A stretch of 64,000 bases of DNA from an uncultured Eubacteriales bacterium (GTDB lineage Bacteria; Bacillota; Clostridia; Oscillospirales; Oscillospiraceae): contig ONVI01000001.1 of the NCBI GenBank assembly GCA_900321275.1, positions 84,095-148,094 on the forward strand, given 5' to 3'. The notes below the pieces were generated by a model. That model made no database searches and was not told the DNA's origin. It worked only from the letters and a program-made list of their open reading frames with translations. Positions 36,629 to 44,619 of the stretch are shown here, piece after piece (position 1 is the first letter of the stretch; every line of letters begins with the position of its first letter). Position numbers and translations under genes: made by a program.

Positions 36629-37077
36629 AGCCGTACAGAGAACGCTTCCGGGCACGGTACCTTCACGACCCACTTGACCACGCCGCCCTCGGCGCCGTCA
36701 ATTCTGCCGGCAACCATGTGGGCTTCTCCGGGAAAGATCGCACAGAAGCAGCCCGCTTCCAGCACGACCGCGCTTCCCTGCGGCATGCCGTCGAGCTTGC
36801 GCCCGTCCGCGCCGTTCGGCAGCGCTTCGGCCGGTGTAAGACGCTCCGGGGGGCAGATATGGATCGCCTCCGCCCCGTCTGTTGCCATCATCAGGTCGAT
36901 GGTGTGTCCGTGTACCTCAAAGCGGCGCTTTAAGTCCTCCTTGAGAGCATAGCTTTTTTCACGCACTTCATAAGGGGCGCGCTCAGGGGCCTGCGCCGCA
37001 AACGCCGCCGCAATCTGTCCGGCGTCGGGAATCAGCCCTTCATACAGGGGCAGGCGGGAAATGCTGTCGATAATCAT
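36625..37077 (-). CDS. YhcH/YjgK/YiaL family protein
   Basis: The 150-residue protein fits the YhcH/YiaL cupin-like family: the metal-binding stretch EVHGHTIDLMMATDGAEAIHI and later CFCAIFPGEAHMVAGRI, with the conserved Glu and His residues. Family members act on sugar acids or as sugar-derivative lyases or isomerases, and EbgC belongs here. No reaction can be assigned. It is the first gene of a three-gene run with the split ChrA transporter; its stop overlaps the next start. No clear promoter is visible in the 95 bp upstream. Confidence 0.75.
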   Translation of the reverse strand: MIIDSISRLPLYEGLIPDAGQIAAAFAAQAPERAPYEVREKSYALKEDLKRRFEVHGHTIDLMMATDGAEAIHICPPERLTPAEALPNGADGRKLDGMPQGSAVVLEAGCFCAIFPGEAHMVAGRIDGAEGGVVKWVVKVPCPEAFSVRL

Positions 37078-37172
37078 AGAATCACGCTCTTTTTTCAGGG
37101 TGTTTTACATGCGTTCCGGGGCGCCGTATGCCTCCTCCAGGTTGCAGTTGAAAAATAATCTCCTATATTGCC

Positions 37173-37559
37173 TCATTTTGCGGATTTCTTAAATGGATAA
37201 TTATACGCCCCGGCAAGGGTGCAGTGCAGGGCGACGACCGTATCCCCGGGCACGGGAAACGGCACGCTTCCCGAGACGGCGGGCAGCGTGTTCTCCGACG
37301 AAATGTTGATGCCGCTTTTATACTTCAGCGCCGTCTCCGTGGGTGGGAATGCCAGTACAAAATCATCCCCCTCGCGCAGATCCCTGGCAGCGCCGCGGGG
37401 CATGGAGAAGCTGATCATCGGATTGCGCTTGATATTCAGCCAGGTGAACCATTCCGTCAGAATCATGTCCGTACTCCCCCGCTCCCCTTTCAGGCAGAGC
37501 ACACAGGCGCTGCGGGGCGGGGCATAAGAGAAGGCTTCCGAAACGCTGATGGATTTCAT
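37173..37559 (-). CDS. Flavin-reductase-like protein (short)
   Basis: The 128-residue protein has a flavin-reductase-like pattern: MILTEWFTWLNIKRNPMISFSMPRGAARDL, where the T/S-W-x-x-x-x-x-K-P-P type start of the FMN-binding split barrel is recognisable. It is shorter than most (about 150-190), so part of the fold may be missing. Ribosome site AAGGAG precedes the ATG at 37559. It lies 18 bp after the tctA terminator and may be read through from the tct transcript. The function is uncertain. Confidence 0.5.
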   Translation of the reverse strand: MKSISVSEAFSYAPPRSACVLCLKGERGSTDMILTEWFTWLNIKRNPMISFSMPRGAARDLREGDDFVLAFPPTETALKYKSGINISSENTLPAVSGSVPFPVPGDTVVALHCTLAGAYNYPFKKSAK

Positions 37560-37576
37560 GATAACTCCTTTGCAAA

Positions 37577-37630
37577 CGAAAACGCCCCCGGAAGCCCGCG
37601 AAAGCAGGCCTCCACGGGGCGCTTTTTTAA
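37577..37630 (-). terminator. Terminator after tctA
   Basis: Reading the minus strand, a GCGCCCCGTGGAGGCC...GGCTTCCGGGGGCG stem, with mismatches, is followed by TTTTCG. It begins 7 bp past the tctA stop. Confidence 0.6.
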
Positions 37631-37636
37631 CATGGA

Positions 37637-39184
37637 TTATGCGGATTTCTTTTTCTTAAGCAGCGGCATATAGAGGGGGCTGAGCAGCATCAGGATGCAG
37701 ATGGTCATGACGACCGCGGCGATGGGAGTGCCGAAGAGAGCGCCGAAGATCTTCTGCATGATGTCGCTGAAGGTCATGGGTTCGGTGACGATGTGCGCGC
37801 CCTGGAACGCGAGGGAGAAGTGAGCCTCGCACATGCCGCCGAGCACCAGGCCCAGAACGATGGCCGCGGAGTTGAGGTGCATGTACTTGACAACGATGCC
37901 GAAGATACCGGCGATGACCATGACCTTGACGCCGACGAAGCCGCCCTCGGAATAGGAACCGATGGTCGCAAGAAGGAGGATGATCGGCCCGAGGTAGTAG
38001 TACGGGATCGCGAGGATCTGCGCAAAGACCTTGGCAATGCCGATGGCGACGATGACCATCAGGATGTTGGTGATGATCATGGTGATGAAGGTGGCGGACA
38101 GGTACTCCGGCTGATTGGTCAGGAGCAGGGGGCCCATCTGCACGCCCTTGAGCGCCAGAGCGGAGGCCATAACGGCAGCCGCGTTGCCGCCGGGAATACC
38201 CAGGCAGAGCAGCGGAACCATCGCGCCGCCGGTGGCGGAGTTGTTGGCGGCTTCGGAGGCGGCGATGCCGTCGATGATGCCGGTGCCGAACTTCTCGGGG
38301 TACTTGGAGAGCTTGTTCTCCATGGTGTAGCACATGAAGGAGGCGATGGTGGCGCCTGCGCCGGGCAGAATGCCGACCACGGTGCCGACGATGGAGCAGC
38401 GGAGCAGAACCCACTTGATGCTCCACAGCTCCTGCATGGTGGGCATCTTGGTGTTGACCTTGCCCTTGGTGCCGCCTACGCCGTCCTCGGCGGAGAGGCG
38501 CTTCTTGGCGTTGGTCTGCTTCAAAACCTCGGTCACGGCGAAGAGACCGATGAGCACGGGGATCATCTCCATGCCGGACAGGAGGTTCACCTGGCCGAAG
38601 GTCAGGCGGGCCACGCCTGCCATGGGATCCTGACCGATGCACGCCAGCAGCAGGCCCAGAAGGCCGGAGATGATGGTGGTCAGGATATGGTCGGTGTCAA
38701 GCACGACCAGAATCGACAGGCCGAGGAAGGTGATGGCGAAGAGGTCGCCCTGACCGAAGGCCAGCGCCGCCTTTGCCAGAGGCTCGGACAGCAGGAACAT
38801 GACAAGCGCGGAGAAGAGGCCGCCGACCGCGGAGGCGATCAGCGCCACGCCCAGGGCCTTGCCGGCCTCGCCGCGCTGGGCCATGGGATAGCCGTCAAAG
38901 GTGGTGGGGGCCGAAGAGGGCACGCCGGGGATCTTGAACAGGATCGCGGTGATGGAGCCGCCCGTGATGGACGAGCAGTAGATCGCGACCAGGAAGACAA
39001 TGGCGGGCACAGGGCCCATGGTGTAGGTGAAGGTGAGGCCCAGGGCCACGGCCATGGTGGCCGAAACGCCGGGCAGGGCGCCGAAGATGGTGCCCAGGAT
39101 GATGGCCAGCACGACCATCAGGAACATGGTGCCGCCGCCCCAGACTGCGCTAAGGCCGGAAGCAAACATTTGACCCAAACTCAT
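37637..39184 (-). CDS. tctA: Tripartite tricarboxylate transporter, large permease TctA
   Basis: The 515-residue membrane protein has the TctA hallmarks: about 11-12 hydrophobic spans, GTIFGALPGVSATMAVAL in the first quarter, YCSSITGGSITAILFKIPGVPSSAPTTFDGYPMAQRGEAGKALG, and a second symmetrical GILPGAGATIASFMCYTMENKLSK block. It is the main channel of a binding-protein-dependent secondary carrier for citrate-like acids. GGAGGAAATG precedes ATG 39184. The gene order on the minus strand is tctC-tctB-tctA. Confidence 0.92.
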   Translation of the reverse strand: MSLGQMFASGLSAVWGGGTMFLMVVLAIILGTIFGALPGVSATMAVALGLTFTYTMGPVPAIVFLVAIYCSSITGGSITAILFKIPGVPSSAPTTFDGYPMAQRGEAGKALGVALIASAVGGLFSALVMFLLSEPLAKAALAFGQGDLFAITFLGLSILVVLDTDHILTTIISGLLGLLLACIGQDPMAGVARLTFGQVNLLSGMEMIPVLIGLFAVTEVLKQTNAKKRLSAEDGVGGTKGKVNTKMPTMQELWSIKWVLLRCSIVGTVVGILPGAGATIASFMCYTMENKLSKYPEKFGTGIIDGIAASEAANNSATGGAMVPLLCLGIPGGNAAAVMASALALKGVQMGPLLLTNQPEYLSATFITMIITNILMVIVAIGIAKVFAQILAIPYYYLGPIILLLATIGSYSEGGFVGVKVMVIAGIFGIVVKYMHLNSAAIVLGLVLGGMCEAHFSLAFQGAHIVTEPMTFSDIMQKIFGALFGTPIAAVVMTICILMLLSPLYMPLLKKKKSA

Positions 39185-39198
39185 GTTTCATTTCCTCC

Positions 39199-39720
39199 TT
39201 AGAACAAATTTTCCAGGAACAGGGCGAAGCTGCGCAGGAACGGAATCTCGCCGCGAGGCAGGGTCACGTCCAGCAGGCCGCTGAAGAGGATGTGCATCAG
39301 AAGCGCCACGGCGACAGAGATCAGCGCCATGCGCCAGACCTTCTTTTCACCGAGCAGAAGACCGTAAGAGAACATCAGCAGCGCGGCGGTGACCACGAAG
39401 CCCAGCGTCTCCAGCAACAGGGACGCGGCGATCAGAATGAGCATGCCGATGAACATCTTGGACTTGAAGAATTCCTTGCTGTTGTTCAGAAATGCCTTGA
39501 AGGTGAACTCGGGATTGCCCTTGTTCTTCTTGATGATTTTATACATATTGACCGCCAGGCAGATCAGCAGAAGAATGATGATCGCCTTGGGCCAGGCGCT
39601 GGGGTGGATGACGTTGGGGTTTTTCAGATAGCTCTTGGGGATTTTGGCCTCGATGACGTGCGTGAAGTACGTATATACCAGAAACACGAACAGGCCGGCG
39701 TTGCAGATCAGCTCAAACAA
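39199..39720 (-). CDS. tctB: Tripartite tricarboxylate transporter, small permease TctB
   Basis: The 173-residue protein has four or so hydrophobic spans, as expected for TctB, the small membrane subunit that pairs with TctA. Segments such as MFIGMLILIAASLLLETLGFVVTAALLMFSYGLLLG and MALISVAVALLMHILFSGLLDVTLPRG are typical. Its start is TTG 39720; AAAGGAG lies 11 bp upstream, and no ATG or GTG fits better. It is separated from tctC by a hairpin that may trim expression of the permeases relative to the binding protein. Confidence 0.85.
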   Translation of the reverse strand: MFELICNAGLFVFLVYTYFTHVIEAKIPKSYLKNPNVIHPSAWPKAIIILLLICLAVNMYKIIKKNKGNPEFTFKAFLNNSKEFFKSKMFIGMLILIAASLLLETLGFVVTAALLMFSYGLLLGEKKVWRMALISVAVALLMHILFSGLLDVTLPRGEIPFLRSFALFLENLF

Positions 39721-39756
39721 AGGACGTCAGCTCCTTTATGTTTTCTTTCAGTGTTG

Positions 39757-39786
39757 AAACGGGGAAGAGGATGCTCTTCCCCGTTC
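39757..39786. terminator. Hairpin between tctC and tctB
   Basis: A perfect stem of AACGGGGAAGAG with CTCTTCCCCGTT and a short loop lies 35 bp after the tctC stop. The T run is weak, so it is more likely to attenuate or protect mRNA than to stop transcription fully. Confidence 0.6.
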
Positions 39787-39820
39787 GGTTTTGCCGGATT
39801 ATTCTGCTATGTCGAAAGAA

Positions 39821-40828
39821 TTACTTGAGATCGTCGTAATCCTTCTCAAGGGTCTCCTGCTCGGCCATGTAGTCGCGCAGATCCTTGTACTCGCTCTGGA
39901 CGAACTTCTGCAGGTCCTCACCGGGGGCGGGAACTTCGCGCTGGTCATAGGCGGCATTCTTGGTGAATTCCTTCCAGGTGGCGTCCTCACGGCACTTCTC
40001 AACAGCGGCGATGATCGCGTCGATCGCGCCCTGGGGGGTGCCCTTCTTGGCGAAGATGGCGCGCCACGGGCCGGCGTAGGAGTCGATGCCGAGCTCAGCG
40101 GTGCACTCGCAGTCGGGCATGATGTCGATGCGGTGCTCGCAGAAGACCAGCAGCGGGATGATGTCGCCGGACTCGATCAGGCCGCTCATGTCGTCGTAGC
40201 CGCCGACAGCGAGGTCGACGTGGCCGCCGGCCATGTCGGAGTTGACCTCAGAACCGCCCTGGTAGCTCTTCGGGTTCAGGGCGAGGCCCTCGGTCGCGAT
40301 CTCAAAGCACATGCCGTCAACGCCGGTGGCGGTCAGCATGGCGACGGAGACTTCATAGGGGTGGGCAGCGGCATACTCCTTCAGATCGGAGAAGGTCTTG
40401 ACGCCGTACTTGTCCATCTGCTTCTTGGAGCCGGCCAGCATGTTGATGGAGTGAACCAGAACATCCTCGCACTCAAACTCATCCTTGAAGTTGAAGTCCA
40501 TATTGTCCATCATATCCTGGATGAACAGGGACTGGGTGCCGAGCAGGAAGGTGTAGCCGTCGGCGGGCTGCTTGTAAGCGTAGGTGGCGCCGGTCACGCC
40601 GCTGCCGCCGGTCTCGTTGCGGACTTCCACGGGAACGCCCAGCTCGTTCTGGAGCAGGGTGGCCATGGGACGGATGGTGCTGTCGGCGCCGCCGCCGAGG
40701 CCCCAGGGGCAGACGATTTCGATCTTGCGCTCAAACTTCCAGTCGTCGGCGAAGGCCGGGACGGAAGCAACGGCGAAGAGGCTTGCCATCATGATCATGA
40801 CAAGTACCAGGGCAAGGATTTTTTTCAT
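39821..40828 (-). CDS. tctC: Tripartite tricarboxylate transporter receptor TctC
   Basis: The 335-residue extracytoplasmic receptor has a Sec signal (MKKILALVLVMIMMASLFAVASVPAFA) and a Bug/TctC fold: IEIVCPWGLGGGADSTIRPMATLL, VRNETGGSGVTGATYAYKQPADGYTFLLGT, and a C-terminal substrate-binding lobe. In other Bug receptors the loop after GGxxD binds the carboxylate of the ligand. No lipobox is visible, so the protein is released or held by its signal. A LysR gene is divergent, with the shared control region between them. GGAGGAAGAACC lies before ATG 40828. Confidence 0.92.
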   Translation of the reverse strand: MKKILALVLVMIMMASLFAVASVPAFADDWKFERKIEIVCPWGLGGGADSTIRPMATLLQNELGVPVEVRNETGGSGVTGATYAYKQPADGYTFLLGTQSLFIQDMMDNMDFNFKDEFECEDVLVHSINMLAGSKKQMDKYGVKTFSDLKEYAAAHPYEVSVAMLTATGVDGMCFEIATEGLALNPKSYQGGSEVNSDMAGGHVDLAVGGYDDMSGLIESGDIIPLLVFCEHRIDIMPDCECTAELGIDSYAGPWRAIFAKKGTPQGAIDAIIAAVEKCREDATWKEFTKNAAYDQREVPAPGEDLQKFVQSEYKDLRDYMAEQETLEKDYDDLK

Positions 40829-40981
40829 CGGGTTCTTCCTCCAAAAATAATATTTTTTCTTAAGCGGTCGAACCTTCGAATTTGAAGCGTATCGGCTGCT
40901 TGAAGAGCAAAATAAACGGAAATGAACGCACAGGCTTCTTTGGTTTTTGTCAAATCCGCTGTAAATTCATTTCCTGTTCAC

Positions 40982-41010
40982 ATATTAAACTATCTTAGTC
41001 AGAAGCGCAA
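40982..41010 (-). promoter_or_regulatory. Probable tctC promoter
   Basis: On the minus strand, TTGCGC (41010-41005) and TAATAT (40987-40982) are spaced by 17 bp. The nearby dyad ATACATTTATTTGTAT (41011-41026) abuts the -35 box, where a LysR activator would bind. Confidence 0.55.
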
Positions 41011-41028
41011 ATACATTTATTTGTATGC

Positions 41029-41057
41029 TTTACATAAGCATTTGCTTATGATATAAT
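41029..41057 (+). promoter_or_regulatory. lysR promoter with palindrome filling the spacer
   Basis: TTTACA at 41029-41034 and the consensus TATAAT at 41052-41057 are 17 bp apart. The perfect palindrome CATAAGCATTTGCTTATG (41033-41050) overlaps the end of the -35 and fills the spacer up to one base before the -10. It is well placed for autorepression. A second dyad lies at 41011-41026. Confidence 0.7.
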
Positions 41058-41105
41058 TTCCACGCATTCGTGTGCCCGACACATAAAAAGAGGGGGAAAA
41101 TCGGT

Positions 41106-42062
41106 ATGATCAATCTGAAATACGCGTCTGCGATCATGGCGATCGTGCAGGAGGGCTCCATCACCGCGGCCAGCAAAAAGCTTTTCGTCTCGCAGCCCGC
41201 CCTGAGCCAGACCATCAAGCAGGTGGAGGAAGAGCTGGGCGCCCCGATCTTTACCCGGGACACCCGCCATATTGAGCTGACCTATGTGGGAAAGCTGTAC
41301 ATTGAATCCGTGCGCCAGATCCAGATGATCGACCAGAACCTCCACGCGCGGGTGAGCGATTCCAAGGACGAGGTCTTCGGCACCTTCCGTCTCGGCATCT
41401 CCGTGCAGCGGGGACTGCAGCTCCTGCCGCTGGTCATTCCCGACTTTATCGCCATGTACCCGCATGTCAGGATTCAGCTCCGCGAGGAGGGAAGCGGCAT
41501 GCTGGAAAGGCGGGTGCTGGAGGGCGCCTGCGATCTGGCGCTGGTCACCACCGCCAGCAAGCGCGATCAGCTCAATTACGCGCTGATCGAGAACGAACAG
41601 CTTGTGCTGGTCGCCGCCAAAAGCACCCGGCTTGCCGGGCGTTTTCCCGACGGCGCACCTCTGGACATCACCGAAGCCAAAGATGAGAAGTTCGTCAGCA
41701 TGTCCGAAGGCCACAGCGTCCGTACCATTCAGGACAAGCTGTTTGAAAAATACGGTCTCTCCCCGAAGATCCTGCTGGAAACACATAATATGGAAGCGGC
41801 CAAGCGCATTGCGGCCCGCTCCGACGCGGTCTTCCTTGTTCCCAGCGTCTATGTCTCCGACGATATGCCGGATCGGGATTTGATGCACGTTTATCCGATC
41901 CGAAACCAGGAATTCCAGCACCATTTTTATGTCTGCTACCGCAAGGGCAGGCATCTGACAAAATTTGAAACGGATCTTGTCGCCCTTGTCTGCCGCGCGC
42001 TGGGAACCGACTCCCCCCTGAAACCGGAAGCGCAGGCTGTGCCCGACGCGTCTGTGTCATAA
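41106..42062 (+). CDS. LysR-family regulator of the tct operon
   Basis: The 318-residue protein has the LysR plan: a winged helix at about 1-60 (YASAIMAIVQEGSITAASKKLFVSQPALSQTIKQVEEELGAPIFTRDTR) and an effector domain with LGISVQRGLQLLPLVIPDFIAMYPHVRIQL at about 95-125. AGAGGGGGAAAATC lies before ATG 41106. It is divergent from tctC, which it most likely activates when a tricarboxylate is present, and it probably represses itself through the palindrome in its promoter. An ORF start 12 codons upstream is unlikely because it lies before the ribosome site. Confidence 0.9.
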   Translation: MINLKYASAIMAIVQEGSITAASKKLFVSQPALSQTIKQVEEELGAPIFTRDTRHIELTYVGKLYIESVRQIQMIDQNLHARVSDSKDEVFGTFRLGISVQRGLQLLPLVIPDFIAMYPHVRIQLREEGSGMLERRVLEGACDLALVTTASKRDQLNYALIENEQLVLVAAKSTRLAGRFPDGAPLDITEAKDEKFVSMSEGHSVRTIQDKLFEKYGLSPKILLETHNMEAAKRIAARSDAVFLVPSVYVSDDMPDRDLMHVYPIRNQEFQHHFYVCYRKGRHLTKFETDLVALVCRALGTDSPLKPEAQAVPDASVS

Positions 42063-42063
42063 C

Positions 42064-42128
42064 GGTTCTATAATAAAGGTTGGGTGCAGCTCTGCCTTTC
42101 GGCTTTGTTACCCCAACATTATAGAACC
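42064..42128. repeat. 65-bp inverted repeat, possible IS-end remnant
   Basis: The ends GGTTCTATAAT and ATTATAGAACC are exact inverse copies, with a GTTGGG/CCCCAAC segment inside each end. The sequence starts one base after the lysR stop. It looks like two transposon termini joined without the gene between. Confidence 0.5.
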
Positions 42129-42131
42129 AAA

Positions 42132-42163
42132 AGAATCCCCGCGGATTTCCGCGGGGATTCTTT
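42132..42163. terminator. Bidirectional terminator after lysR
   Basis: A 13-bp perfect stem, AGAATCCCCGCGG with CCGCGGGGATTCT, has TTT or AAAA on either side. It serves lysR on the plus strand and the convergent secreted-protein gene on the minus strand. Confidence 0.85.
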
Positions 42164-42177
42164 ATGCCGGAATCGGA

Positions 42178-43947
42178 TCAGAAGGAGCCGCCGCCCTGCT
42201 GCTGACGCAGAAGAAGCAGATACTCTTCATCAGCCTGGTTGAAGTCGCCCCAGCCGTAGTAGGGGCTGTACTGCTCGGGAACGGCGCCGTTTTCAACATA
42301 GGGGTTGCCCCAGGAGCCGCCGCCGCTGTACACGCCGTCGTCCCAGGAACCGCCGCCGCTGAAGGAACCGTCGTTGAAGGAACCGCCGCCGCTGAAGGAA
42401 CCGTCGTTGAAGGAACCGCCGCCGCTGAAGGAACCATCGTTGAAGGAACCGCCGCCGCTGAAGGAACCGTCATTGAAGGAGCCACCGCCCCAGGAGCCGC
42501 CGCTGTAAACGCCGTTATCCCAGGAGCCGCCGCCGCTGTAATCATTGGGCAGGTACTGGCTGTAGAAGTTCGGCGTGATAACGTCGTTGTCGGCATACTG
42601 GCGGAGCATCTCCATGACGGCATCGTTATCGTTTTCGGTCAGATACTGACGGAGCATCGCATAGCTTGCGTCAGTCTCCGCAATGTTGTAGTACTGAGCG
42701 ATCATGGCGAGGGCTGCGTCGTCATTGTTGTCATGCAGATACTGCAGGGCAAGCCAGGGGAAGTCGTCGCCGAGGTCGGGGTAGTACCAGATCAGGCCGG
42801 GAACATAATCCCAGTAGACCTCATACTCACGGACGGGATAGTAATAGTAGTAGTAAATTGTGGAACCGTCGGCAGCTTTGGCAGCACCGCTGTACTTGGC
42901 AAAGACATACATATAGGCGGTGTTGCTGCGGACGGTCTGACCGCCGTTGCCGTGGAAGGTGCAGTAAGCGCCCCAGCCGGTCATGTCAGCGCTGACATTG
43001 CTGATGCTGAGCGAGCCGGTGTCCGAGCCGTTGACTCTGGCAGCAGGGAAGAGGGACAGGAAGCCGGAGGCCGGATAGCTCTGCCCGGCAGGGGACACGA
43101 AGGTCCATTCGGCGCCGGTCCAGCCGGAGGCCTCCGCCACGAACCAGGCGGTGTCGCCGATCGCGCGGGACTCGTTGGTGGGGTTCTTCGTGATCATCAG
43201 GAAGTTGCCGGCGACAGGCGCGGCGCCCGCTGCGGGACTCGGCTTCTGGGAGAGCAGCGCGCCCTTGAAAGCGGCGTAGCTGTCCATCAGCTTGGAAGCG
43301 TTGGCTTCGGAGGCCTGGAACCAGTAGAAGTTGGTGCTGCACTTTACCGCGCCGGGGTAGGCGGCGTCTGCGGCGGCGTTGAACGCATCGCCGGTGATGG
43401 CCGCGCCGTCCTTGCCGGTGTAGGCAACGTTGACGGCGTTGTCGCTGAAGGTGGAGTGCGAGGTGGCAAACACTTCGCTGCTCACAGCGCCGTTCACCAG
43501 GCTGACGGCGCATTTGCTGTCATAGACCTCGTTGGCGGACACTTCGCTGTGCGCGTTGAAGGCATAGTGCCAGGTGTCGCTTGCCTGATCGTAATAGGTG
43601 TCGGCATTGTTGACGGTGATGGCGGGGAAGGGCTGATCCCCGGTGCGGCCGATGGTGCAGGCACTCAGGGTCTTGCCGTCCGTGCCGGCCTCCCAGACGC
43701 AGGGCTGCATGCCGCCCTGCGCGGGGGCCGCGATCAACTCGAGCCGTCCGTTGTGGTCAAGATCCGTCACGGCATAGAGCCATGCGTCGGAGCCGCCGTC
43801 CTGCTTGAGAGAATCAAACTGGGCGAGGATCAGGTAGATCTGCTCGGCAGTGGATTCGTCGCTGGCACGGACAGGGGCTGCCCAGGCGCTGAGACCGATG
43901 CTCATGAACAGCGCCAGAACCAACAGAAGCGAAAGAATTTTTTTCAT
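42178..43947 (-). CDS. Secreted Gly/Ser-repeat protein, unknown
   Basis: The 589-residue protein begins with a Sec signal peptide (MKKILSLLLVLALFMSIGLSAWA). The middle has no recognised domain; it contains a YAVTDLDHNGRLELIAA stretch resembling a calcium-binding or FG-GAP-like loop and an Ig-like region (IGDTAWFVAEASGWTGAEWTF, SNVSADMTGWGAYCTF). The last 120 residues are Tyr-, Asn- and Gly-rich and hold four exact or near-exact 11-residue repeats of SGGGSFNDGSF, encoded by 33-bp DNA units at 42346-42477. AAAAGGAGAAG precedes ATG 43947. The promoter must lie in the MITE-like element upstream or just beyond. Surface binding or matrix roles are guesses. Confidence 0.7.
   Translation of the reverse strand: MKKILSLLLVLALFMSIGLSAWAAPVRASDESTAEQIYLILAQFDSLKQDGGSDAWLYAVTDLDHNGRLELIAAPAQGGMQPCVWEAGTDGKTLSACTIGRTGDQPFPAITVNNADTYYDQASDTWHYAFNAHSEVSANEVYDSKCAVSLVNGAVSSEVFATSHSTFSDNAVNVAYTGKDGAAITGDAFNAAADAAYPGAVKCSTNFYWFQASEANASKLMDSYAAFKGALLSQKPSPAAGAAPVAGNFLMITKNPTNESRAIGDTAWFVAEASGWTGAEWTFVSPAGQSYPASGFLSLFPAARVNGSDTGSLSISNVSADMTGWGAYCTFHGNGGQTVRSNTAYMYVFAKYSGAAKAADGSTIYYYYYYPVREYEVYWDYVPGLIWYYPDLGDDFPWLALQYLHDNNDDAALAMIAQYYNIAETDASYAMLRQYLTENDNDAVMEMLRQYADNDVITPNFYSQYLPNDYSGGGSWDNGVYSGGSWGGGSFNDGSFSGGGSFNDGSFSGGGSFNDGSFSGGGSFNDGSFSGGGSWDDGVYSGGGSWGNPYVENGAVPEQYSPYYGWGDFNQADEEYLLLLRQQQGGGSF
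42346..42477. repeat. Four 33-bp tandem repeats inside the secreted-protein gene
   Basis: Four consecutive 33-bp units begin GGAACCGCCGCCGCTGAAGG and differ only by single bases (for example CCATCG or CCGTCA for CCGTCG). In the protein they encode the 11-residue Gly/Ser motif. They have no spacers and are not CRISPR. Confidence 0.9.
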
Positions 43948-43974
43948 GTTTTCTTCTCCTTTTTTTATTTTTTT

Positions 43975-44199
43975 GGAAACGCTGAATCAATCGCCGCGCA
44001 CGTTTTAACGGCATCTTTTCCGTCTGATTTTGTCTCGAAATCTTGATGTACACAATACGGTTCGCTTTGCTCACATGTATAAGTTCGCGTCAGCCAAATC
44101 AAAGATTTGGACGCTTTAAGTACATCTGCGATCTCTCGCCTTCATCAGGCTAAAAAACCCGCTCGTCAATCCGCACACTTCGGTTGAATCAGCGCTTCC
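43975..44199. mobile_element. MITE-like repeat, relative D (225 bp)
   Basis: The ends GGAAACGCTGAATCAATC and GGTTGAATCAGCGCTTCC are near-inverse copies and match the termini of copies A, B and C. The inside differs: it carries a CTTGATGTACA arm and an AGTACATC arm about 90 bp apart and the hairpin CCAAATC/GATTTGG. It has no open reading frame. It lies directly upstream of the secreted-protein gene, so any promoter for that gene is in or beyond it. Confidence 0.65.
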
Positions 44200-44381
44200 G
44201 TCAGGCAGACGGATCTGCTTCAGACTGCCATGAAAACCGCCTTCACGGAAAGGGAGAGCTTTCCTAAAATTGGATTATGCTGTCATTATACATGAAAATC
44301 CTGAAAATGTAAACTTAATTTCTCTTATGAAAACGTCGTTTTCACCTGTCCGCGCGCCATGGTTTAAGCGCTTCTCCCGAT

Positions 44382-44537
44382 GTCATGGGCACGTCTGCCA
44401 ACTTCCCCGGGCAGTATGCGACCAAGCGCTGCCGCTCCAACCGCATCAACTGGGGCATGACGCCCTTCCTCGTGCAGAATCCCGAGGCCTTCGCGCTGGG
44501 CGACTGCATCTTCGGCCCCGGTATCCGCAAAGCGGTC
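44382..44537 (+). pseudogene. Broken fragment of the aconitase-family hydratase
   Basis: This 156-bp stretch translates to VMGTSANFPGQYATKRC followed by [35 protein letters not shown]. That matches the hydratase C-terminus ([40 protein letters not shown]) with about one change in seven. At DNA level it mirrors 33330-33483 but on the opposite strand. Neither end shows homology beyond the fragment, so this is a decayed partial duplicate about 11 kb from the gene. It lies in the 670-bp gap between the secreted-protein gene and the hydrolase gene; the rest of that gap is the MITE and otherwise featureless sequence. Confidence 0.85.
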
Positions 44538-44556
44538 CATGTTTTTCTTTGCGCTA

Positions 44557-44585
44557 TTTACAAAAGACGGGAAAGACGATAAAAT
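44557..44585 (+). promoter_or_regulatory. Promoter of the secreted hydrolase gene
   Basis: TTTACA (44557-44562) and TAAAAT (44580-44585) are spaced by 17 bp, 34 bp before the start codon and 20 bp after the hydratase remnant. Confidence 0.65.
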
Positions 44586-44619
44586 AAACATATCATCAAA
44601 AGAAATGAGGATTCCTGCC

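Noticed and set aside
41106-41954. A second gene on the minus strand opposite lysR
   Set aside because: A 302-codon minus frame exists but mirrors the LysR helix-turn-helix gene and has no domain.
42346-42477. CRISPR array
   Set aside because: The 33-bp units are directly adjacent, have no spacers, lie inside an open coding frame and encode a Gly/Ser repeat; no cas genes are present.
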